A stretch of DNA of 21,462 bases, from positions 1-21,462 of the forward strand of contig CAUGOD010000042.1 of the NCBI GenBank assembly GCA_959601025.1. Direction: 5' to 3'. Shown one piece after another: positions 12,357 to 20,242 of this stretch (position 1 is its first letter; each line of letters begins with the position of its first letter). A model generated the notes under the pieces. It saw nothing but the letters and a program-made list of their open reading frames with translations. It had not been told where the DNA came from and did not search any database. The stretch is from an uncultured Oscillospiraceae bacterium. GTDB taxonomy: Bacteria > Bacillota > Clostridia > Oscillospirales > Acutalibacteraceae. A program made the translations under genes and the position numbers.

Positions 12357-12771
12357 GCACGCCGGGGACAGCCGGAAGTTTTTCGACTGGCTGGAAATCG
12401 CCGCAGGAGACCTGCTCGCCGCGCGCGTTTTGCTGGAGCAGGAGCAGTGTGTAGAGGTCGCGGCCTTCCATTGCCAGCAGGGGATGGAGAAGGCGCTGAA
12501 GGCCTATCTGATCGACCGGACGGGGACGCTGGTGGACGGCCACAACCTGACCTGGCTCTGCCGGCAGGCGATGAAGCATAACCGCGGCTTTTCCCGCTGG
12601 CTGAACGATACTACGCAGCTGAACCGCCTGTATATTGAGACACGGTATCCTTCCGATATCGACCTGCGGCTTTCTGAGGAGCGGGTGCAGGAAATCTGCG
12701 GGACTGCGCGGGAACTGTACGATTTTGTCTGCACTGAGCTGTACGGCGAAACCGCTATGGAAGAAAGATAG
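12343..12771 (+). CDS. HEPN-domain protein (MNT-associated)
   Basis: A 142-aa helical protein matching the HEPN family: WLEIAAGDLLAARVLLEQ...VAAFHCQQGMEKALKAYLI (about residues 16-56), then the DGHNLTWLCRQA block (about 65-76) and the C-terminal IETRYPSDIDL (about 98-108), the usual HEPN order. HEPN proteins of toxic modules are RNases with an RX4-6H motif. Here I see only R74-x4-H79 (RQAMKH) and no RX4HxY near the C-terminus, so nuclease activity is doubtful. It overlaps the nucleotidyltransferase gene by 14 bp, indicating translational coupling, and is ended by a very stable terminator. A toxin-antitoxin or defence role is inferred from the family only. Confidence 0.8.
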   Translation: MRPTRHAGDSRKFFDWLEIAAGDLLAARVLLEQEQCVEVAAFHCQQGMEKALKAYLIDRTGTLVDGHNLTWLCRQAMKHNRGFSRWLNDTTQLNRLYIETRYPSDIDLRLSEERVQEICGTARELYDFVCTELYGETAMEER

Positions 12772-12815
12772 AAAAGCGCAGCGCGCCCGTTTTTTTCCGG
12801 GCGCGCTGCGCTTTT
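12772..12815. terminator. Very stable terminator
   Basis: AAAAGCGCAGCGCGCCCG (12772-12789) pairs perfectly over 18 bp with 12798-12815, 8-nt T-rich loop, followed by T-rich sequence. It ends the MNT/HEPN transcript and may also serve the convergent ABC gene. Confidence 0.9.
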
Positions 12816-12861
12816 TGACCCGACGGGGTCGGTTGCCTGCGTGGGCATCCGGCGGAGTTTT

Positions 12862-13575
12862 TTACACCGTGTCCGCAGAGAGTGGCGCGGAGGTATTCGG
12901 CCCGTCCGCCACGATCCGGCCGTCCTGTATGCGGACGATCCGTTTCGCGGTGGCAGCGATCTCGTTGTCATGAGTGATGAGGATGACAGTGCGCCCTTCT
13001 GCGTTCAGCTCCCGGAGAATCTGCATCACATCGCTGCCAGAAGCGGTGTCCAGGTTACCGGTCGGCTCATCCGCCAGGATAATGGGCGGACGAGCGGCGA
13101 TGGCGCGGGCGATTGCGACCCGCTGCTGCTGGCCGCCCGACATTTCGGCCGGACGGTGGTGAATGCGATGCTCCAGACCTACCCGGTTCAGGCTTTCGGC
13201 AGCGATTTTTTGCCGCTCGTCCTTTGGCATCCCGCGGTAAATCAGAGGAAGCTCCACGTTTTCAAGCGCGTTCAGACTGGGGATGAGGTTAAAGCCCTGG
13301 AAAATAAATCCGATATGCCGATTGCGGATATCGGACAGTTCGTCGTCCGAAAGCTGGGCGACGTTTTTCCCTTCAAGGAAATATTCGCCGGTGGTGGGGG
13401 TGTCCAGACAGCCCAGCATGTTCATCAGGGTGGATTTCCCCGAACCGGAATGGCCGACGATCGCGACGAATTCGCCCTCGTCCACTGTGAGGGAAACTCC
13501 GTCCAGCGCCCGCACTTCGTTTGGTCCGGGATTATAGATTTTATACATGTCGATAATACGGATCAGCTCGGCCAT
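12862..13575 (-). CDS. MacB/LolD-type ABC transporter ATP-binding protein
   Basis: A 237-aa ATPase with every core motif: Walker A GHSGSGKST (about 41-49), Q-loop FQGFNL (Q93), signature MSGGQQQR (about 145-152), Walker B IILADEP (about 165-171), and switch His ITHD (H202). The short AELIRIIDMYKIYNPGPNEVRALDGVSL start places it in the MacB/LolD/FtsE group, which drives a separate FtsX-like permease in peptide or lipoprotein efflux and bacitracin-type resistance. No permease is adjacent, which is unusual. The ATG at 13575 was chosen because GGATGGGGG precedes it; an ATG at 13587 would lie on that site. It lies downstream of the lipoprotein pair but past their terminator. Confidence 0.9.
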   Translation of the reverse strand: MAELIRIIDMYKIYNPGPNEVRALDGVSLTVDEGEFVAIVGHSGSGKSTLMNMLGCLDTPTTGEYFLEGKNVAQLSDDELSDIRNRHIGFIFQGFNLIPSLNALENVELPLIYRGMPKDERQKIAAESLNRVGLEHRIHHRPAEMSGGQQQRVAIARAIAARPPIILADEPTGNLDTASGSDVMQILRELNAEGRTVILITHDNEIAATAKRIVRIQDGRIVADGPNTSAPLSADTV

Positions 13576-13670
13576 AGGGACCCCCATCCTTTTTATGGAA
13601 AATTTTAGCCGGCGGCGGCCGGCGGGGATTTTCTGCACGCTCAACAAACGGCGTCGCACGGTTAACGGTT

Positions 13671-13745
13671 AATGGTATAATGCGGGCTTCGCCGCGGGCA
13701 AACGTCCGTATAGAACTTGGCTGGGCGGCGCTATGGTTAGTATAT
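13671..13745 (+). repeat. Intergenic repeat, copy C
   Basis: Starts AATGGTATAATG (a TGG-TATAAT extended -10 as in copies A and B), then a short GCGG/CCGC hairpin in place of the A/B hairpin, then the right-hand block 13708-13736, which matches copy A at 26 of 29 bases. It lies between the ABC gene and the lipoprotein terminator. Flanking 13576-13670 and 13746-13804 contain a GCCGGC-rich palindrome but no gene. Confidence 0.55.
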
Positions 13746-13804
13746 CCCTATTTTACCGCTTTCGCCGCCGGGGAATGTAAACAAAACGAAAATAAATAAA
13801 AAGC

Positions 13805-13837
13805 GACTGCTGCAAAATGAAGAGTTTTGCAGCAGTC
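13805..13837. terminator. Terminator of the lipoprotein operon
   Basis: GACTGCTGCAAAA (13805-13817), 7-nt loop, TTTTGCAGCAGTC (13825-13837): 13-bp perfect stem. On the minus strand it is followed by GCTTTTTATTTATTT, on the plus strand by CATATTTTT. Confidence 0.92.
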
Positions 13838-13911
13838 CATATTTTTCCGGCTTATCCATAAGGGAAAGCCGCTGATTTCACGTCAACCCGAATTTCCAGA
13901 GAAAGGAACAA

Positions 13912-14802
13912 TCAGAGATCAAGGCCGCCCAGATCCCCTAGATCCCCCAGGTCACTCATCTCCTCGTACTCATCCAGGTTTTCCGGCAGGGTAACAGTGA
14001 TATCCTGGCCGGGATTAAGGTATTTCATTGTCATATTAATGACCATGAGCATTTCCTGCTGAGTGGTGGATTCGCTGCCGTTCATGTCGGGCATTTCCGC
14101 TGTCGTCGAAGCGTTACAGTCAATCGTCATCTCTGACAGGTATCCCGCCGCGTCAATTACAAAAACCGCGGTGAATTCGGTTATTTTGGTCTCGCTGGTT
14201 TCGTCTATATCGCCGGAGCCTGCGCTTTCTATCGCATTGCCGGCCAGTTTTTTTGCCAGCCCTTCGGACATAGGCAGAGAGATTTTAGTCGAACCGTTTT
14301 CCTCCGTCACCGTCGCGTCCTTGAAATCACTCTCCGCCATAACGTTGGTATCGACAAAGGAAAACCCGGCTTCTTCCGTATAATCCTCATAGGAAACGGG
14401 CGTTTTTACTTTCATACCAAAGGTATCGGTATAGGAAAAACCGTCCGCATAATACGAAACCATGGAAGTCGTCTGACCCAGGATTTCCATGTTCGCGGTG
14501 GTTGCAGCCTTCCGCTCTTCCCCTTTACCGGCGGCTTTGACGTTTCCGGAAAGATTGGTGGCGATTGTGGAGCCGGACACATCCACGGTGATCTTCATGG
14601 CGAAGTCCATGTCGACAGAATCCAGGGCGTTGGATTTTTCGGCCGCTGCCTTAAACAGCGACCAGGCATCTGGTTTTGCCGCTGTGGCTGTGGAAGCGGT
14701 GGAAGAGCTGCCGCCTTGAGCCGGAGTGCCGGAGCAGCCGGCCAAAGAGACAAACAGGATGGCGGCCAACGAGGCCGCGCCGATGCGGAATAGGCGATTC
14801 AT
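13912..14802 (-). CDS. Lipoprotein (paralogue 2)
   Basis: A 296-aa predicted lipoprotein. The N-terminus MNRLFRIGAASLAAILFVSLAGC is a signal peptide with lipobox LAGC, lipidated Cys23, followed by a Ser/Thr/Ala-rich linker to about residue 45. The mature part shares layout with the upstream gene: a PDAWSLFKAAAEKSNALDSVDMDFAMKITV start, beta-rich segments (SMVSYYADGFSYT, TEFTAVFVIDAAGYLSEMTID), and a C-terminal acidic tail EEMSDLGDLGDLGGLDL. It resembles the LppX/DUF6612-type lipoproteins of Firmicutes, thought to bind or carry lipids, but that is tentative. The ATG at 14802 follows GGAGG by 7 nt. It starts 85 bp after paralogue 1 and ends before a strong terminator. Confidence 0.82.
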   Translation of the reverse strand: MNRLFRIGAASLAAILFVSLAGCSGTPAQGGSSSTASTATAAKPDAWSLFKAAAEKSNALDSVDMDFAMKITVDVSGSTIATNLSGNVKAAGKGEERKAATTANMEILGQTTSMVSYYADGFSYTDTFGMKVKTPVSYEDYTEEAGFSFVDTNVMAESDFKDATVTEENGSTKISLPMSEGLAKKLAGNAIESAGSGDIDETSETKITEFTAVFVIDAAGYLSEMTIDCNASTTAEMPDMNGSESTTQQEMLMVINMTMKYLNPGQDITVTLPENLDEYEEMSDLGDLGDLGGLDL

Positions 14803-14887
14803 GGTTTTTCCTCCATCTTTTTGATAATGTATTTTCAGGGGATTGCCGACTGTATAGGGAAAGGGCGAACAGCTTTGTACGCCCGCC

Positions 14888-15838
14888 TTAAAGAAGCTCG
14901 TAGTCGGAGAACTCGTCCCCCCAGAGCTCCTCGTCATCCGGGGATTGTTCCTGATACGAATCCAAATCGGCGGGCTGGATAATTTCTACCGGCTCGCCCG
15001 GATTGTTGAGCTTTACGGAAAGGGACACGCGGACGGTGTTTGATCCGGAGGAAACGGAAGAGGATTCCTCCGTCTGCACAGGCGCGACCGCTTCGCATTC
15101 CATAAGCATTTCGGTCAGGTAACGCTCGCTGTTCATGGTCAGAGTAACGGCTAAGTCGGACATCTCGGGCTGTGCGGAAAGGTCCAGATCGCCGGAGAAG
15201 GTATCCTCCGGCAGCTCGGAGGACAGGGCCTCTATAAAGTGCCAAAGGTCGACAGCCGGGATGGTCAGGGTGATCTGCGTATCGCCGTTTTTCTCAATGG
15301 CGACGGCGGAATCCAGCATTTTTTCCTGCAGCAGCGCTGCCTTTTCCTTCAGCGCCGCCAGCAGCTCTTCCTGTGTTTCGTCGTCGGAGTTCTCCGGCAG
15401 CTCTGTCGGCACGGGAATCTTGATCTTGGAGTCCATGTAGGCGTCCTTCGCGGCGATATACATAACGTTATCCGCGTAATACAACGACATGGAAACGCTC
15501 TGCCCCATTGAGGAGGTGGAAATGTCGGCGGTCAACGCCGGCTTGTCCGGCAGCCCGGCGGCGCGGACGGTTCCTTCCATATTTGTCACCAGAGAAGATT
15601 CGCCGAGAAGAATGGTTATGCGCATAGAGAAGTTTGCGTCCATCGAGGTGAGCGGCTCCATCTTGGCGTTCATCTCCTGGTATAGTGCCCTGGCGTCGGG
15701 GGGCGCCGTCACGGTGGAAGTCGTCGAGGCTTCAGAGCCGGCATTTCCTCCCGGACGCGCGCCGGAGGTACAGCCGACCAGAGAAACAAGCAGGGCGGAA
15801 GCCAAAGCCGCCGCGCCAAAGCGCCACTGGAATTTCAT
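14888..15838 (-). CDS. Lipoprotein (paralogue 1)
   Basis: A 316-aa predicted lipoprotein. Signal MKFQWRFGAAALASALLVSLVGC ends in lipobox LVGC with Cys23, then a Ser/Thr-rich linker. The core (PDARALYQEMNAKMEPLTSMDANFSMRITI, then SVSMSLYYADNVMYI and MNSERYLTEMLMECEAV) parallels the downstream gene segment by segment, so the two arose by tandem duplication. The tail EEQSPDDEELWGDEFSDYELL is acidic. Surface lipoproteins with this beta-rich fold are poorly characterised. The ATG at 15838 has AAGGG at 7 nt; a GTG 42 bp upstream is in frame but puts Lys/Arg-rich residues before the signal and lacks a site. Promoter TTGACT-17-TATAAT lies 140 bp upstream. Confidence 0.82.
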   Translation of the reverse strand: MKFQWRFGAAALASALLVSLVGCTSGARPGGNAGSEASTTSTVTAPPDARALYQEMNAKMEPLTSMDANFSMRITILLGESSLVTNMEGTVRAAGLPDKPALTADISTSSMGQSVSMSLYYADNVMYIAAKDAYMDSKIKIPVPTELPENSDDETQEELLAALKEKAALLQEKMLDSAVAIEKNGDTQITLTIPAVDLWHFIEALSSELPEDTFSGDLDLSAQPEMSDLAVTLTMNSERYLTEMLMECEAVAPVQTEESSSVSSGSNTVRVSLSVKLNNPGEPVEIIQPADLDSYQEQSPDDEELWGDEFSDYELL

Positions 15839-15955
15839 AAGAATGCCCTTCTTTCTTTTCTTTACTTTACTTTTTCTCACAGTGCCTGTGCTTTTTTACG
15901 CACCTGTCGGTATCTTTTTTGTTTTGCCGCTAATTTCCGGCATTTCTACCTAACG

Positions 15956-15984
15956 ATTATAAAAGAACGGCGTCGAATAGTCAA
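15956..15984 (-). promoter_or_regulatory. Promoter of the lipoprotein operon
   Basis: On the minus strand TTGACT (15979-15984), 17-bp spacer, TATAAT (15956-15961). The leader is about 110 nt. Both lipoprotein genes are likely transcribed together and end at 13805-13837. Confidence 0.8.
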
Positions 15985-16050
15985 TGATTTTACCGATAAA
16001 TACGGGGAATCCATAGATTTCCTGGGAGGAATCGTTTTCGCAAAAGGCGG

Positions 16051-16079
16051 ATGACAAAGACGGAAAAATCCGGTATAAT
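16051..16079 (+). promoter_or_regulatory. Promoter of the phosphohexomutase-led operon
   Basis: ATGACA (16051-16056), 17-bp spacer, TATAAT (16074-16079). It lies 70 bp from, and diverges from, the lipoprotein promoter. Confidence 0.75.
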
Positions 16080-16117
16080 GAAACCGGCGCTATGTATAAC
16101 AGAAAGGAACGAGAAGC

Positions 16118-17638
16118 GTGCTGAATTCGTACTGGAAACATTTCAAAAGCGGGACCGATATCCGGGGGGTGGCGATCGACGGGGTGGCCGGGGAGCCGCT
16201 GGACCTGACCGATGAAGCGGTCGGGAAGATGGCGGCGGGCTTTGCCGCCTGGCTTTCTGAACGGGCAGGGAAGCCTGCGTCGGCGCTGACGGTGTCGGTG
16301 GGCCGGGACAGCCGTCTCTCGGGCCCCCGTCTGCGGGACGCGGTGACGGCGGCGCTCACAGCCGCCGGGGTGACGGTACTGGACTGCGGGCTGGCCTCCA
16401 CCCCTGCGATGTTTATGACCACGGTGGATTTGGAATGTGACGGCGCGGTGCAGCTCACCGCGAGCCATCATCCCTACCACCGCAACGGGCTGAAATTTTT
16501 CCTTCCCTCCGGCGGGCTGGAGGGGAGCGACATCGAAGCGGTGCTGCAGAACGCGCAGGACGGCTTCGCGCCGCCCGCCGCGTCCGGCTCCTGCCGGCCG
16601 GTGGACTATATGACTCAATATGCGGCGCGGCTCCGCCGCCTGATCTGCGACGGGGTGAAGGCGGCGGATTATGAGCATCCGCTCGCCGGCTTCCACATCG
16701 TGGTGGACGCGGGGAACGGCGCGGGCGGCTTTTATGCCGCCGACGTGCTCGCCCCGCTGGGTGCGGACGTGTCCGGCAGCCAGTTCCTCGACCCGGACGG
16801 TCGTTTCCCCAATCACATCCCCAACCCGGAAAACGAGGACGCGATGCGTTCGGTATGCGAAGCCACTGTCCGCGCCCATGCCGACCTCGGGGTGATCTTC
16901 GACACCGATGTAGACCGCGCAGGCTGTGTGGACGCCGCGGGGCGGGAGATCAACCGCAACCGCCTGGTCGCCCTGGCATCCGCCATCGCGCTGGAGGGAA
17001 ACGAGGGCGGCACGATTGTGACCGACTCGATCACCTCCACCGGGCTGAAAGTCTTCATCGAAAAGGACTTGGGCGGGGTGCACTGCCGCTTTAAGAGAGG
17101 GTATAAAAACGTCATCAACGAGGCGCTTCGCCGGAATGCGGCGGGAGAGAACTGCCCCCTCGCCATCGAGACCTCCGGCCACGCCGCCCTGCGGGAGAAT
17201 TATTTTCTGGACGACGGCGCGTACCTCATCACCAAAATCATTATAAAGCTGGCGCAGCTCCGGGCGGAGGGCCGGACGCTGGACAGCCTGATCGGAACGC
17301 TGGCCGAGCCGGCCGAAAGTGAGGAGCTCCGCTTCTCCATCCGGGAGGAGGATTTCCGCGCCTGCGGCAGCGCCGTGCTGGACGGGCTGGAGGCCTACGC
17401 TCACAGGCAGGGCTGGCAGGTGGCCGACGATTCTCGCGAAGGGGTGCGCGTCTCCTTCGGCAAGGGGGAGGGGGACGGCTGGCTGCTGCTCCGGCTAAGT
17501 GTGCACGACCCGGTGATGCCCCTCAATATCGAAAGCGACGTTATCGGCGGCTGCCGGGTGATCGCGGAGAAGCTGGCCGGATATCTCCGTACCGTCCGCG
17601 GGCTGGATCTGTCCGCGCTGGACGCTTTCCTCGCGTAA
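16118..17638 (+). CDS. Phosphoglucomutase/phosphomannomutase family enzyme
   Basis: A 506-aa alpha-D-phosphohexomutase. The catalytic serine loop is TASHHP (residues 114-119, S116; usual form TASHNP). The metal loop is DTDVDR (262-267; usual form DGDADR), retaining the three Asp of the metal site. The sugar loop is ETSGH (351-355; usual form GEESGH). The enzyme interconverts hexose 6- and 1-phosphates, feeding nucleotide-sugar synthesis. Start is GTG at 16118, supported by AAAGGA 9 nt upstream; no in-frame ATG lies closer to the site. It heads a plus-strand run with prmA, tcdA and rsmE. Variation in the loops suggests a divergent subgroup whose sugar preference cannot be told. Confidence 0.92.
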   Translation: MLNSYWKHFKSGTDIRGVAIDGVAGEPLDLTDEAVGKMAAGFAAWLSERAGKPASALTVSVGRDSRLSGPRLRDAVTAALTAAGVTVLDCGLASTPAMFMTTVDLECDGAVQLTASHHPYHRNGLKFFLPSGGLEGSDIEAVLQNAQDGFAPPAASGSCRPVDYMTQYAARLRRLICDGVKAADYEHPLAGFHIVVDAGNGAGGFYAADVLAPLGADVSGSQFLDPDGRFPNHIPNPENEDAMRSVCEATVRAHADLGVIFDTDVDRAGCVDAAGREINRNRLVALASAIALEGNEGGTIVTDSITSTGLKVFIEKDLGGVHCRFKRGYKNVINEALRRNAAGENCPLAIETSGHAALRENYFLDDGAYLITKIIIKLAQLRAEGRTLDSLIGTLAEPAESEELRFSIREEDFRACGSAVLDGLEAYAHRQGWQVADDSREGVRVSFGKGEGDGWLLLRLSVHDPVMPLNIESDVIGGCRVIAEKLAGYLRTVRGLDLSALDAFLA

Positions 17639-17689
17639 AGCGCCCACGGGAGGACAGCCACACGGAACAAACGGAAAAGGAGGCCTCAC

Positions 17690-18610
17690 ATGGACTGGAC
17701 GGAAGTGAAAATCACCGTTCCGGCGGCGGATACCGACCGGGCGGCGGATATTGCCAACATGGTGGTGCCGTATGGCATCTATATCGAGGATTACAGCGAC
17801 CTGGTCGAGGGAGCGCGGGAGATCGCGCACATCGACCTGATCGACGAAGAGCTGCTCGCGCGGGATCGTACCCGGACGATCATCCATGTCTACATATCGC
17901 CGGAGGAAAGCCCCGCCGAGGCGGTCGCCTTCCTCCGGGAGCGGTATACGGAGGCGGGAATCCCGCACGAGGTGCTGACCGGCGAGGTCAGCGAGGACGA
18001 TTGGGCGAATAACTGGAAAAAATACTTCAAGCCCTTACCGGTGGGGGAACGGCTGATGATCTGCCCGACCTGGGAAGCCGCGCCGGAGGCAGCGGGCCGC
18101 GCCCTGCTGCATATCGACCCTGGCATGGCCTTCGGCACCGGCGGACACGACACCACCCGGCTGGTGCTGGAAACGCTGGAGAAGCACGTCCACGGTGGGG
18201 AAGCCTTTCTGGACGTGGGCTGCGGCAGCGGGATCCTTTCCATCGCGGCCCTTTTGCTCGGCGCGGAAAGCGCCGTAGGGGTGGATATCGACGCGCTGGC
18301 GGTGAAGACCGCCGCCGAAAACGGGGAGCTGAACGGGCTGGTTCCGCCCCGCTTTACCGTCCGGCAGGGGAATCTGGTGGACGCGGTCAGCGGGCGGTAC
18401 GATGTGATCGCCGCCAACATCGTGGCGGACGCGATCATCGCCCTGTCGGCGGATATCCGCCCGTTTTTAAAGCCGGACGGCGTGTATATCATGTCCGGCA
18501 TTATCGACACCCGGGAGCAGGATGTGCTCGCCGCCCTGCGGGACGGCGGCTTTACCCTGACCGAACGGTTTGAGCGGGGCGGCTGGCTCTGCCTCGTCGC
18601 CCGGGCCTGA
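17690..18610 (+). CDS. prmA: PrmA, ribosomal protein L11 methyltransferase
   Basis: A 306-aa enzyme, the usual PrmA length. It has the N-terminal substrate domain (MDWTEVKITVPA), linker DDWANNWKKYFKPLPVG, IDPGMAFGTGGHDTTRL, and the SAM motif FLDVGCGSGILSIAALLLGA (about 173-192), then VDIDALAVKTAAENGELNG and AANIVADAIIAL, the NxxA active-site strand. PrmA trimethylates several amines of ribosomal protein L11 in the cytoplasm. AAAGGAGG lies 7 nt before the ATG at 17690; the GGAGGCCTC around it is partly palindromic. It starts 51 bp after the phosphohexomutase stop. The pairing of prmA and rsmE is common in Firmicutes. Confidence 0.97.
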   Translation: MDWTEVKITVPAADTDRAADIANMVVPYGIYIEDYSDLVEGAREIAHIDLIDEELLARDRTRTIIHVYISPEESPAEAVAFLRERYTEAGIPHEVLTGEVSEDDWANNWKKYFKPLPVGERLMICPTWEAAPEAAGRALLHIDPGMAFGTGGHDTTRLVLETLEKHVHGGEAFLDVGCGSGILSIAALLLGAESAVGVDIDALAVKTAAENGELNGLVPPRFTVRQGNLVDAVSGRYDVIAANIVADAIIALSADIRPFLKPDGVYIMSGIIDTREQDVLAALRDGGFTLTERFERGGWLCLVARA

Positions 18611-18644
18611 CCATAACCACCGATTAGGGAAAGGACGAAGGCGG

Positions 18645-19412
18645 ATGCAGGATTGGCTTGCGCGGGAGGGGATGCTTCTCGGCCGGGAAGGGGTGGAGAG
18701 GCTGGAAAACGCCGCGGTCGCCGTTTTCGGGCTGGGCGGCGTCGGCTCCTATACGGCGGAGGCGCTCGCCCGCGCCGGGATCGGTTCCCTTCTGCTGGTG
18801 GATGGGGACGTGGTGTCGGACACCAACCGCAACCGCCAGCTGGTCGCGCTGACCTCCACGGTCGGCCGTCCCAAGGCGGAGGTTATGGCTGAGCGGGTGC
18901 GGGACATCAACCCCGCCTGCCGGGTGGAGGCGCGCACCCTGTTTTACCTCCCCAAAGGAGAGAGTCCCTCTGGGGAAAGCCTCCCCGGCGGGGAGGAAGC
19001 CGCCCTCCTGGACGGGCTGGATTATGTGGCGGACGCGATCGATACCGTGACGGCGAAGCTCTCCCTCGCGGAGGAGTGCGCCCGCCGGGGGATTCCGCTG
19101 ATCAGCGCGATGGGCTGCGGCAACAAACTGGACCCCACCCGTTTCCGGACGGCGGATATCTATGAAACCCGCGTCTGCCCTCTCTGCCGCATTATGCGGC
19201 GGGAGCTGAAGGCCCGGGGAATCCCCGCGCTGAAGGTGGTTTACTCGGAGGAACCGCCCCTTACGCCGGAGAACCTTTTTCCGGCGGGCGGCGGGGAGAC
19301 GCCGCCGGAGGGCCGCCGCGCCCTGCCGGGGAGCTTGTCCTTCGTGCCCTCGGTCGCCGGGCTGATCCTGGCGGGGGAGATTATCAAGGATATCGCCGGG
19401 AGGGAACGCTGA
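18645..19412 (+). CDS. tcdA: TcdA-type tRNA threonylcarbamoyladenosine dehydratase
   Basis: A 255-aa E1-like (ThiF/MoeB superfamily) enzyme. It has the nucleotide-binding loop FGLGGVGSYTAEALARAGIG (28-47), VDGDVVSDTNRNRQL (52-66, the N-R-Q motif), GRPKAEVMAERVRDINP (74-90), and C-P-L-C (178-181). TcdA cyclises t6A at position 37 of ANN-decoding tRNAs using ATP, with a sulfur-carrier partner elsewhere. Residues 103-118 (PKGESPSGESLPGGEE) look inserted: their DNA, 18947-18996, is a double palindrome. AAGG lies 4 nt before the ATG at 18645, with AAAGGA 12 nt upstream; no better start exists. The stop overlaps the rsmE ATG (TGATG), so the two are coupled. Confidence 0.92.
   Translation: MQDWLAREGMLLGREGVERLENAAVAVFGLGGVGSYTAEALARAGIGSLLLVDGDVVSDTNRNRQLVALTSTVGRPKAEVMAERVRDINPACRVEARTLFYLPKGESPSGESLPGGEEAALLDGLDYVADAIDTVTAKLSLAEECARRGIPLISAMGCGNKLDPTRFRTADIYETRVCPLCRIMRRELKARGIPALKVVYSEEPPLTPENLFPAGGGETPPEGRRALPGSLSFVPSVAGLILAGEIIKDIAGRER
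18947..18996 (+). repeat. In-frame palindromic insertion within tcdA
   Basis: CCTCCCC-GGC-GGGGAGG (18980-18996) is a perfect 7-bp stem, and CCCC (18950-18953) with GGGG (18972-18975) closes a second imperfect hairpin with GGAGAG/CCTCT inside. It encodes 16 low-complexity residues that do not resemble the TcdA family core. This has the look of a small mobile palindromic element tolerated in frame. Confidence 0.45.
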
Positions 19413-20155
19413 TGCCGCGCTTTTTCATCTCGTCCGCCCCGTTGTCAAGCGGGGAAACGGTTCTGGTTTCGGGGCAGGACGCGGTGCATATCCGCCGTGC
19501 TCTGCGGATGAAGCCGGGGGAGAATCTCACCCTCTGCGACGGGCGGGGAACCGATTATTTCTGTGAAATCGACGGCTTTGAGGGGGAGGACGTACGGCTG
19601 AAGGCGCTGTACCATACCCCCACCGCCTGCGAGCCGGATACCGAGGTCGTCCTGTATCAGGGACTGCCCAAGGGGGATAAGCTGGAGCTGATTATCCAGA
19701 AGGCGGTGGAGCTGGGTGTGGCGGCGGTCGTTCCCTTCGCGGCGGCGCGGAGCGTCGTTCGCCTGGACGGCAAGGAGGAGAAGAAACGCGCCCGCTGGCA
19801 GAAGATCGCGGACGAAGCTGCCGGACAGTGCGGGCGGGGCATCCTCCCGCCGGTGGAGTCGCCGCTGACCTGGAAGCAGGCCGTGGAGCGGCTTCGGACC
19901 GGCAGCGGAGACGGGATGCCGGTCGTCGTGTTTTACGAGGGCGGAGGCCGCCCTCTTGCCGAGCTGGCAGGACGGGAGACCCGGAAGCTGGCGATTGTCA
20001 TCGGCCCCGAAGGGGGCTTCGAGCCGGCCGAGATCGAGGAGCTTCGCGCTATGGGGGCGGAGACGGCGACCCTCGGTCCCCGCATCCTCCGCTGCGAAAC
20101 CGCGCCCCTTGCCGCGCTGTCGGTCATCATGGCGCTGACCGGGAATATGGAGTGA
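19412..20155 (+). CDS. rsmE: RsmE, 16S rRNA (uracil-1498-N3)-methyltransferase
   Basis: A 247-aa SPOUT methyltransferase of usual length. It has the N-terminal RNA-binding domain (MPRFFISSAPLSSGETVLVSGQDAVHIRRALRMKPGENL), the central LPKGDKLELIIQKAVELGVAAVVPFAAARS region (about 89-118), and the C-terminal knot IGPEGGFEPAEIEELRAMG followed by LGPRILRCETAPLAALSVI. It methylates U1498 of 16S rRNA during late assembly. The ATG at 19412 overlaps the tcdA stop by one base (TGATG), so translation is coupled and no separate Shine-Dalgarno is needed. It is the last clearly housekeeping gene in the run. Confidence 0.96.
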   Translation: MPRFFISSAPLSSGETVLVSGQDAVHIRRALRMKPGENLTLCDGRGTDYFCEIDGFEGEDVRLKALYHTPTACEPDTEVVLYQGLPKGDKLELIIQKAVELGVAAVVPFAAARSVVRLDGKEEKKRARWQKIADEAAGQCGRGILPPVESPLTWKQAVERLRTGSGDGMPVVVFYEGGGRPLAELAGRETRKLAIVIGPEGGFEPAEIEELRAMGAETATLGPRILRCETAPLAALSVIMALTGNME

Positions 20156-20242
20156 TGACGGGCGCCGGTTTTACGGCGAATCTATCCGGAAGAGCCGGGG
20201 GCGTCCAAAAATGCCGGTTCGCCGGCGGAAGGAAGGATTGGT

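Noticed and set aside
15950..17404. 484-aa minus-strand open frame
   Set aside because: Antisense to the phosphohexomutase; no motif, no ribosome site.
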